DNA of 7,526 nt, from NCBI GenBank assembly GCA_903932805.1, contig CAIZHO010000321.1, forward strand, positions 1 through 7,526, in the 5' to 3' direction. The DNA is from an uncultured Roseiflexaceae bacterium (GTDB lineage Bacteria; Chloroflexota; Chloroflexia; Chloroflexales; Roseiflexaceae). The notes beneath the pieces are model-generated. The model was given only the letters and a program-made list of their open reading frames with translations. It did not search any database and had not been told where the DNA came from. Shown in pieces: positions 1 to 7,526 of the stretch; the stretch's first letter is position 1, and every line of letters starts with the position of its first letter. The position numbers were made by a program, and so were the translations under genes.

Positions 1-428
1 ATGTTTGGCAATCCAGTGACTGGTTTGCCTGTCGACGTTACAATCGGCACATACTTCATCGGGGTTGCCAAACCATTTGCGATTTTGAGTTGTACAATCG
101 TCGGGGTGAATTCTGGAGTCAATGCGGTATAGCGTACTTCGCCGGCTACTTCGATTTCACTGTTGGGGCCACGATCGGTGACTGCCCAAAACTCGTCTGC
201 AGGAGCCCCAGCGGCATGATACAAGTCACTCCCGATACCACCGAGCAAGATGCCACGGTCATTTGCGATTGGGGCCGATGGAAGTCCGATTGCCTGGGCC
301 TGACTGAGCGGGATGTCAACAAGCGTCGCATCGGTGACCACGGTAACGTTTGATGCTGCCGAAACACTCATCACCAATGAGAAGACCGATGCCAACACTA
401 GTAACACGACACGATACAACTTTGACAC
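1..428 (-). CDS. Secreted phytase-like esterase family protein, 5' part (runs off left edge)
   Basis: This is an open frame of 142 codons from a GTG start, with no stop before the window edge, so only the N-terminal part is visible. An AGGAGG site lies 6 nt upstream of the GTG, which fixes the start. Residues 1-25 look like a Sec signal peptide: K3 and R6, a hydrophobic core at 7-22, and a likely cleavage after VSA (22-24) or the next Ala. The mature part has an FWAVTDRGPN motif (80-89), a following 'P-x-F-T-P-T-I-V-x-L' strand (105-114) and a GKPVTGLPN stretch (134-142). I recognise this pattern from the 'esterase-like activity of phytase' family (PF13449), a beta-propeller-like domain of exported proteins that probably act on phosphate or other esters. 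Substrate and full length cannot be told here. It is transcribed away from ligA, so it is probably regulated separately. Family call fairly sure; activity unsure. Confidence 0.8.
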   Translation of the reverse strand, partial: MSKLYRVVLLVLASVFSLVMSVSAASNVTVVTDATLVDIPLSQAQAIGLPSAPIANDRGILLGGIGSDLYHAAGAPADEFWAVTDRGPNSEIEVAGEVRYTALTPEFTPTIVQLKIANGLATPMKYVPIVTSTGKPVTGLPN

Positions 429-434
429 AACACA

Positions 435-440
435 CCTCCT
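435..440 (-). promoter_or_regulatory. Ribosome binding site deciding the GTG start of the phytase-like gene
   Basis: A perfect AGGAGG on the minus strand, 6 nt before the GTG at 428-426. It is the strongest Shine-Dalgarno match in the intergenic region. It supports a real minus-strand gene whose first codon is not ATG. Confidence 0.75.
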
Positions 441-472
441 AGTAGCAGAACCTCTCTACCGTACAGGGGTAG

Positions 473-2654
<2,182 letters not shown>

Positions 2655-2656
<2 letters not shown>

Positions 2657-2660
2657 AGGA
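2655..2660 (+). promoter_or_regulatory. Ribosome binding site deciding the mutase start
   Basis: AGAGGA overlaps the ligA TAG stop and sits 5 nt before the ATG at 2666. A GTG directly upstream (2663) is in frame, but would leave only 2 nt of spacing, so ATG 2666 is preferred. The overlap with the ligA stop suggests translational coupling. Confidence 0.6.
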
Positions 2661-2665
2661 ACGTG

Positions 2666-4042
2666 ATGACAACGATACGACCAGACATATTTCGTGCCTA
2701 CGACATCCGTGGGATTGTGGGACCAGACTTGAGCGAAGCAGTCTATGAACAGCTCGGCCGTGCCGCTGGGACGTTGTTCCAAAACCGTGGCAGCACGCGC
2801 ATTGTGGTGGGGCACGATGCACGCTTGACATCGCCCAGCTTTGCGGCAGCGTTGACCCGCGGTTTGCAGGCAAGCGGCTGCGATGTCATTGATATCGGCA
2901 TGGTACCGACGCCGGTGATGTATTTTGCCGTCGATTACCTCAAAGCAGATGGTGGGGCAGTGGTGACGGCGAGTCATAATCCACCCGAGTTCAATGGCCT
3001 CAAGATGCGTCATTACGAATCGCAGTATGGCGGTGTGCCATTTACGAGTGACGAAGTCCAAGAAGTCGGTCGCATCGCGATCGGCAACACGGTACGCAGC
3101 GGGGCAGGGAGCTACACACGCGTGTCTGTCGACGATGCATATGTCGAGCACATTGCAGCGTTGGTGACACTCCCACGGCGGATGAAGGTCGTCGTGGATG
3201 GCGGCAACGGTGTCGCTGGACCACTGGGTGTGCGGGTGTTGGAGCGCTTGGGCTGCGACGTCGTACCGCTCTTCATCGAGCCTGACGGCACGTTCCCTAA
3301 CCATCATCCCGATCCGCTCAAAGAAAAAAACATGCGTGATCTAATGCGCGTCGTACGCGAGACCGGTGCCGAACTGGGTATTGGCCTCGACGGCGACGGT
3401 GATCGTTTGGGTGTGGTCGATGATCGTGGCATGATGGTGTTTGCGGACCGGTATATGATTGTATTGGCTCAGGCGGCATTGAAAAAGGGTCCTGCGCCGA
3501 TTGTATTTGATGTCAAGTGCAGCAAAGTCCTGGCCGAGGCAATCACGGCGTTTGGCGGGACTCCCGTCATGTGGAAGACCGGCTACACCAATCAATCGGC
3601 CAAAATGCGTGAGCTGGGTGCACCCGTTGCCGGTGAACTGAGCGGACATGTGTTCAACAACCGTCCCGGTCACAGCTTCGACGATGGCACCTTCGCCGGT
3701 TGCTGTCTCATCGAGGCAATCATGGCCAGTGGGACGTCGTTATCACAGGCGTTGGCGCCGTTCCCCGCGCTCGCAGAAGTACCCGAAGAACGTATAGAGC
3801 TCGACGACGTTCGCAAGTTCGCGGCAGTCGAATATGTGCGTCGCAAATTTGCGGCCACACATACCATCATCGACACGGACGGATTGCGCATTGACTTTGG
3901 CGATGGCTGGGGGTTGTTACGCGCATCAAATACCGAACCAGTGATCACCACACGCTTCGAGGCCGTCAGCGAGGCACGGGCTGCGTTCATCCGTGACCAA
4001 CTACTCGGTGCGTTGCGTGAATATACCAGTACACTGGCATAG
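2666..4042 (+). CDS. Phosphomannomutase/phosphoglucomutase (alpha-D-phosphohexomutase family)
   Basis: The enzyme moves phosphate between C6 and C1 of a hexose via a phosphoserine and a bisphosphate intermediate, feeding nucleotide-sugar synthesis in the cytoplasm. It has 458 aa, the usual length for bacterial PMM/PGM (AlgC/ManB type). Visible motifs: RAYDIRG near the N-terminus (10-16); catalytic-Ser loop TASHNP (101-106, S103); Mg2+ loop DGDGDR (242-247); sugar loop GELSGH (323-328); and phosphate-binding loop RASNTEP (419-425) with R430. One oddity: the segment that in AlgC reads GHSLIK (H308 contacts sugar) here reads GYTNQS (306-311), so the His is Tyr307, which may shift substrate preference. 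The specificity could be glucose, mannose or glucosamine phosphate; sequence alone does not settle it. The downstream GlmU-like gene fits a role making the sugar-1-phosphate. It lies 9 bp after ligA and 38 bp before the next gene. Confidence 0.93.
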   Translation: MTTIRPDIFRAYDIRGIVGPDLSEAVYEQLGRAAGTLFQNRGSTRIVVGHDARLTSPSFAAALTRGLQASGCDVIDIGMVPTPVMYFAVDYLKADGGAVVTASHNPPEFNGLKMRHYESQYGGVPFTSDEVQEVGRIAIGNTVRSGAGSYTRVSVDDAYVEHIAALVTLPRRMKVVVDGGNGVAGPLGVRVLERLGCDVVPLFIEPDGTFPNHHPDPLKEKNMRDLMRVVRETGAELGIGLDGDGDRLGVVDDRGMMVFADRYMIVLAQAALKKGPAPIVFDVKCSKVLAEAITAFGGTPVMWKTGYTNQSAKMRELGAPVAGELSGHVFNNRPGHSFDDGTFAGCCLIEAIMASGTSLSQALAPFPALAEVPEERIELDDVRKFAAVEYVRRKFAATHTIIDTDGLRIDFGDGWGLLRASNTEPVITTRFEAVSEARAAFIRDQLLGALREYTSTLA

Positions 4043-4080
4043 GCATCCGCGCAAATAAGCGTTCACAGAAGGAGCGGACC

Positions 4081-5262
4081 ATGCTGAGTATCCGCCGGCG
4101 GCTTGCGACACTCGCACATCTCATCAAACCACTCGCGCTGGCATTCGTCGGTGTGGCGATTTTGGCATTGGGTTTGGGATATATCCTGGCGGAGCTCTAT
4201 CAAACGCTCAAGCTCCCCAACATTTTTTACTACCTCACCTTGCAGTTTATCCCACAGTTCTGGCGTGGCGCACTTTTTTTGGCTGCTGGTGTCGGTACAT
4301 TGACTGCAGGCATCTGGACGTTGAGTGACAAAGTCGTCATCCCGATTGTCGGGCAGAGCCAGACCGAAGAAGTGCTCCTCGATTACCGGCGGACCGATCG
4401 TGCACCGCGACTTGCGGTGTTGTCGGGGGGGCCAGGGATGCTCGTATTGGCGAGTTTGGGTCGTAACGTCGAGGCGATGACCTGCATCACGCCGGTCCAG
4501 GATCCGGTCGAGTATTATTACCGTGCCTCGAGTATGTTTCAGTTCGAAAAAGTGGTTTTTGTGGTGCCCACACCACAGCCCATTCAAGTCACCTTTGTGC
4601 TCGATAACGGTGAACGGGTACGGCCGAGCGATCGTATCACGCACAACGAGCAGTATGCGGACCGTTCGGTAGTTGACGTGCAGCTCGACAGTCTGAACGG
4701 CGACGTGCTGCATGTAACGCGGCAGACGGTCGATGCGATTACCTCCGCTGATGCGATCATCCTCGGCCCTGGCAGCCTGTTCGAGAGCATTATTCCCAAT
4801 TTACTTATCCCTGAAGTGCGTCAGGCGTTGGCCAATAGCCGTGCCAAAAAAATCTACATCTGCAGCATCATGACCGAACCCGGGTTGACCAGTGGATTCA
4901 CTGTGGGCGACCATGTCCGCCAGATTGTGCGCTATGGAGGATTTGCACCGGACTACGTCTTGGTCAATGCCCAACGCGTCGATGCCGAAGTCCAGCGCAT
5001 CTACGCAGCGGCCCATCAGATGCCGGTCTATCTCGCCCCCGAAGAGTACGAAGAGACGATTGTCCAGGGCAATGATCGGGGTGCAGGGAGCGATGTGGTC
5101 GTCGAGGGGGCTGTCGTGGTCGAGACAGATTTGGCCACTGCGGTCGTCCAGATGACTGCGTCGCTCGAAGACCCCGGCAAGAGTCGCACGGTACGTGTGC
5201 TCCGACATGATCCGGACAAGGTATCTGCCGCCATTCAGGCGTTGTTGCGCCGAGGACGATAG
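4081..5262 (+). CDS. Membrane-anchored, degenerate YvcK/CofD-like (UPF0052) protein
   Basis: A 393-aa protein with a strong AGAAGGAG site 6 nt upstream of the ATG. Two hydrophobic segments (about 15-38 and 60-81) should anchor it in the membrane, with the rest probably cytoplasmic. The C-terminal half clearly matches the YvcK/CofD fold: ILGPGSLFESIIPNLL (227-242) and MTEPGLTSGFTVGDHV (264-279) align with the family's GPGSLYTSIxPNLL and MTxPGETDGYTxxDHV. The N-terminal half is eroded. The canonical GGGTGL loop reads SGGPGML (115-121). The DDGGSSG signature and the helical stretch after it appear to be missing; the chain passes within about 40 residues from the loop to VVPTPQPIQVTFVLDNG (161-177), which matches the later VLPxT...L...DG strand. 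YvcK is known to bind UDP-sugars and affect carbon and cell-wall metabolism, so this copy may have lost or altered ligand binding. It ends 3 bp before the GlmU-like gene, so tight coupling is likely. Confidence 0.82.
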   Translation: MLSIRRRLATLAHLIKPLALAFVGVAILALGLGYILAELYQTLKLPNIFYYLTLQFIPQFWRGALFLAAGVGTLTAGIWTLSDKVVIPIVGQSQTEEVLLDYRRTDRAPRLAVLSGGPGMLVLASLGRNVEAMTCITPVQDPVEYYYRASSMFQFEKVVFVVPTPQPIQVTFVLDNGERVRPSDRITHNEQYADRSVVDVQLDSLNGDVLHVTRQTVDAITSADAIILGPGSLFESIIPNLLIPEVRQALANSRAKKIYICSIMTEPGLTSGFTVGDHVRQIVRYGGFAPDYVLVNAQRVDAEVQRIYAAAHQMPVYLAPEEYEETIVQGNDRGAGSDVVVEGAVVVETDLATAVVQMTASLEDPGKSRTVRVLRHDPDKVSAAIQALLRRGR

Positions 5263-5265
5263 CGC

Positions 5266-6558
5266 ATGGAGCAGACCATCCTGTTGTTCGAAGACGAAGG
5301 CTTCCAATCACTGTTGCCATTGACCTATACACGAACCGCAGCCGACATTCGGTGCGGCGTGTATACGTTGCGTGAGCGTCTGCGCAGACTGTATGGGCAA
5401 GAGCCACAGGCGTTGACACGGAGCTATCTGGCAGAGGTCTTTGGTTCGGGGCGGTGGCCTTTGCAGGTATTGGCCAGTAATCGCCCGGTATTGTTGATCA
5501 ATAGTCGACTGATCGATTGTGGGTGTCTGGCGCAGATAGTGGATGCGCCCATCGGGACCATCCTGTTGAGTGACGACAACAACACCGCTCGCTCGGGTGG
5601 GACGTTGGTGGCAGCCCGCTTGTCGCCGAGCTTAGCAAGTGCGATTTTTGCGTATTTGCTCGAGCAAAACGCCCAATTCGCTATCGAAGAACTCACCCGG
5701 TTTGGGACAGTGATCCGCCAGCGGCCACGCATGCTCAACTTCCCGTGGGATATCATTGCCGCCAACGCAGAGATGATTGAGAGCGATGCGACGCTGCTCG
5801 AGGGCGACAGCTATCTGCCGGCGCTCCAACATCCCGATGCGGCACTCTGGCAGATGTATGCCCCTGAGCGCATCAAGGTTCATCGTGATGCGCGAATCGA
5901 GGGGCCCGTTGCACTCGATGCGCGCGATGGGGTGATAATCATCGGCAATGCCCGCCTCGAGCCATTTAGTCTGCTGCAAGGGCCCGTCGCCATCCACGAT
6001 GGCGCACTCATCTCGGGCGCACGTGTCCGCGGCGGCACGACCATTGGGCCGGTGTGTCGCATCGGTGGCGAAATTGAAAACACCGTCGTCCAAGGGTATA
6101 GCAACAAACATCACGACGGTTTTTTCGGTCATTCATACCTCGGTGAATGGGTCAATGTGGGCGCTATGACGACGACCAGTGACCTCAAAAACACCTACGG
6201 AACAATCAAAGTCACATTGGACGGGTATGGGCAGGTCGACAGTGGTCGCCTGAAGTTAGGGTGTTTTTTGGCGGACCATGTCAAACTGGGCATCGGTGTC
6301 CATCTCAATGGTGGGTCCGTGGTGGCTACCGCATCAAACATCTTCGGCACGCACTTTGCACCCAAGACCATCCCGGCATTCACCTGGGGTGGCGAGCGCT
6401 TCCGTGAGTTCCGCATCGATCGCATGATCGACGTAGCGCGCAAAGTGATGGGGCGGCGCAACGTGACCTTGACGGCCGCGCAGGTGGCGATTTTGCAGCA
6501 TGTCTTTGCGGTGACCAGTCAGGACCGTGGTGATCCAGATGACGATATCTTTGGGTAG
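5266..6558 (+). CDS. GlmU-like bifunctional sugar nucleotidyltransferase/acyltransferase (NTP_transf_4 type)
   Basis: A 430-aa two-domain protein. The N-terminal part (about 1-195) carries the pattern of the alternative GlmU-like family (PF13562 / TIGR03991): LFEDEGFQSLLPLTYTR (7-23), ADIRCGVYTLRERL (26-39) and the linker NFPWDIIAAN (158-167). It lacks the classical GlmU LxxGxGTRM loop, as this family does. The C-terminal part (about 200-375) is a left-handed beta-helix of hexapeptide repeats with the signature GYSNKHHDGFFGHSYLGEW (277-295), then NVGAMTTTSDLKNTYG (297-312). The likely role is making a nucleotide sugar (UDP-GlcNAc or similar) from the sugar-1-phosphate produced by the upstream mutase; whether both activities exist cannot be read here. 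One deviation: the family's TRP-x-A reads TRTAA (22-26). The start is 3 bp after the previous stop, with GAGGA at 5252-5256. Annotation pipelines may call it glucose-1-phosphate thymidylyltransferase. Confidence 0.85.
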   Translation: MEQTILLFEDEGFQSLLPLTYTRTAADIRCGVYTLRERLRRLYGQEPQALTRSYLAEVFGSGRWPLQVLASNRPVLLINSRLIDCGCLAQIVDAPIGTILLSDDNNTARSGGTLVAARLSPSLASAIFAYLLEQNAQFAIEELTRFGTVIRQRPRMLNFPWDIIAANAEMIESDATLLEGDSYLPALQHPDAALWQMYAPERIKVHRDARIEGPVALDARDGVIIIGNARLEPFSLLQGPVAIHDGALISGARVRGGTTIGPVCRIGGEIENTVVQGYSNKHHDGFFGHSYLGEWVNVGAMTTTSDLKNTYGTIKVTLDGYGQVDSGRLKLGCFLADHVKLGIGVHLNGGSVVATASNIFGTHFAPKTIPAFTWGGERFREFRIDRMIDVARKVMGRRNVTLTAAQVAILQHVFAVTSQDRGDPDDDIFG

Positions 6559-6582
6559 TATCGAGTAGGAAGAGGGACGCTG

Positions 6583-7526
6583 ATGCATATGGTAATCATG
6601 GGCGCAGGCCGAGGCCTCATCAATACCATTCGCGCTGTGCGCCCATTGGTCAAACGGTTGACTGTGGTCGTGCCGAGTAGCAACGACACCGGGATAGATG
6701 CGTTGATACGGCGCATGGGTCCGTTCCCAGGAGCTGGAATGGCGCTGCAGATTATCCAACTGTTTGGGACCGATGCAGCGGCGGGCCGGCTGATGCAGCA
6801 GGTGTACCCGCCGTTTGGCACACCCTATGACAATGTGCCGTTTGCAGTGTTCGATACCATGGCACACGCACTCGCCGGCGGCTCCTTGCGTGATGCGATA
6901 CAACGGTTACGGACCACGGTCCACTGCGATATCGACGTTTTGATGGCGACCGAGGCTGTCCACGATGTGTTGGTACGCGGTGATGGTACCGCCCCCGAGC
7001 GGAGCAGTAGCTACTTCGGCCGGGCTCACACCGGGGCGGTCCAGCAGGTGACGCTCGACCCTCCGGTCAGTGCCAACCCGGCGGTCATCCAAGCCCTCAA
7101 AACTGCTGATGCGGTGGTTATTGCCCCGGGTGCACTGTACAGCGAAGTGATGCCGTGTCTGCTCCCCGATGGCATCAGCGAGACCCTCAAATCCATCCGT
7201 GGTCGGGTTGTGTGCATCGCCGGATTGACCACGACACCCGGTCAAACCGATGCGTACCGAGCGGTCGATTATGTCGCACGCATTGCCCGGGCCCTCGGTC
7301 GTGGCGCGCTCGATGTGGCACTCATCAATACTGTCGCCTACAGCACATCCGAATTGGCGTCCCTACGGATGTCTGGTAGTACCCCCATGCGCTACGACCC
7401 TGCAGATCGCGACGTGCTCGACGCCCTCGATGTCGCATTTGTCGGCCGAGAATTGCGCCGTGCGCCTGCCGCGCAGCCCACCCCAGAGACGCATGCATTG
7501 TCCACCCACGACGAACTCGAGCTCCG
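6583..7526 (+). CDS. Second divergent YvcK/CofD-like protein, soluble (3' end beyond window)
   Basis: An open frame of 314 codons with no stop before the right edge. The ATG has GAGGG (6572-6576) 6 nt upstream. There is no N-terminal membrane segment: the Rossmann strand begins at once, VIMGAGRGLI (4-13), where YvcK has IGGGTGL. The family's DDGGSSGRLR region aligns with SSNDTGIDALIRR (32-44), so the acidic pair and GG are lost, and PPGDIRN aligns with FPGAGM (48-53). The middle helical region is kept (about 82-130, with LRDAI at 102-106, aligning with the family's GNL...EAI stretch). The C-terminal core is recognisable: ADAVVIAPGALYSEVMPCLLP (175-195) for the GPGSLYTSIxPNLL motif, and TTTPGQTDAYRAVDYV (216-231) for the MTxPGETDGY..DHV motif. 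It is a paralogue-like partner of the gene at 4081, with a different pattern of loss. Function unknown; UDP-sugar binding or sensing is inferred from YvcK. It follows the GlmU-like gene by 24 bp. Confidence 0.78.
   Translation, partial: MHMVIMGAGRGLINTIRAVRPLVKRLTVVVPSSNDTGIDALIRRMGPFPGAGMALQIIQLFGTDAAAGRLMQQVYPPFGTPYDNVPFAVFDTMAHALAGGSLRDAIQRLRTTVHCDIDVLMATEAVHDVLVRGDGTAPERSSSYFGRAHTGAVQQVTLDPPVSANPAVIQALKTADAVVIAPGALYSEVMPCLLPDGISETLKSIRGRVVCIAGLTTTPGQTDAYRAVDYVARIARALGRGALDVALINTVAYSTSELASLRMSGSTPMRYDPADRDVLDALDVAFVGRELRRAPAAQPTPETHALSTHDELEL

Noticed and set aside
3325..3331. In-frame A_AAA_AAC slippery heptamer in the mutase gene
   Set aside because: It fits the -1 frameshift pattern, but the shifted frame stops after two sense codons (TGA at 3337-3339). 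I see no stimulatory stem-loop, and the truncated product would lack the remaining domains. It is probably chance in an Lys-Asn codon run.
4043..4080. Possible terminator or promoter in the largest internal gap
   Set aside because: The 38-bp gap shows no hairpin with T-run and no -35/-10 pair. It holds only a strong Shine-Dalgarno site for the next gene.

Overview
This window is bacterial chromosomal DNA. An NAD+-dependent DNA ligase (LigA) is present, GC content is moderate to fairly high, and coding is dense with good Shine-Dalgarno sites. A UPF0052/CofD-type protein with an N-terminal membrane pair, next to a GlmU-like bifunctional protein of the NTP_transf_4 type, resembles what I recall from Chloroflexota. 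That placement is an inference from memory, not a search result. I see no RNA gene, CRISPR array, insertion sequence or phage gene.

Layout. Positions 1-428 (minus strand) hold the 5' part of a secreted protein of the 'esterase-like activity of phytase' family. It starts at GTG and runs off the left edge. A 197-bp divergent intergenic region (429-625) has candidate promoters for both directions. From 626 to the right edge, five genes lie on the plus strand with gaps of 9, 38, 3 and 24 bp and no visible terminator, so they probably form one transcription unit: ligA (626-2656); a phosphomannomutase/phosphoglucomutase (2666-4042); a membrane-anchored, motif-degenerate YvcK/CofD-like protein (4081-5262); a GlmU-like sugar nucleotidyltransferase/acyltransferase (5266-6558); and a second, soluble and divergent YvcK/CofD-like protein (6583 to the edge, incomplete). 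The first and last genes are easy to miss: one starts with GTG and both lack a stop codon inside the window.

How the genes may work together. A hexose-phosphate mutase that moves phosphate between C6 and C1, plus a GlmU-like protein with a nucleotidyltransferase-type N-terminus and a left-handed beta-helix C-terminus, form the usual two-step route to a nucleotide sugar. The canonical YvcK family is known to bind UDP-sugars and to influence cell-wall and carbon metabolism. Two YvcK-like proteins flank the GlmU-like gene, and each has lost a different part of the family's nucleotide-binding signature. The most interesting reading is a nucleotide-sugar synthesis and sensing module with a membrane-anchored and a soluble YvcK-like partner, co-transcribed behind the replicative ligase. 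The functional link is inference; the motif losses can be read directly.
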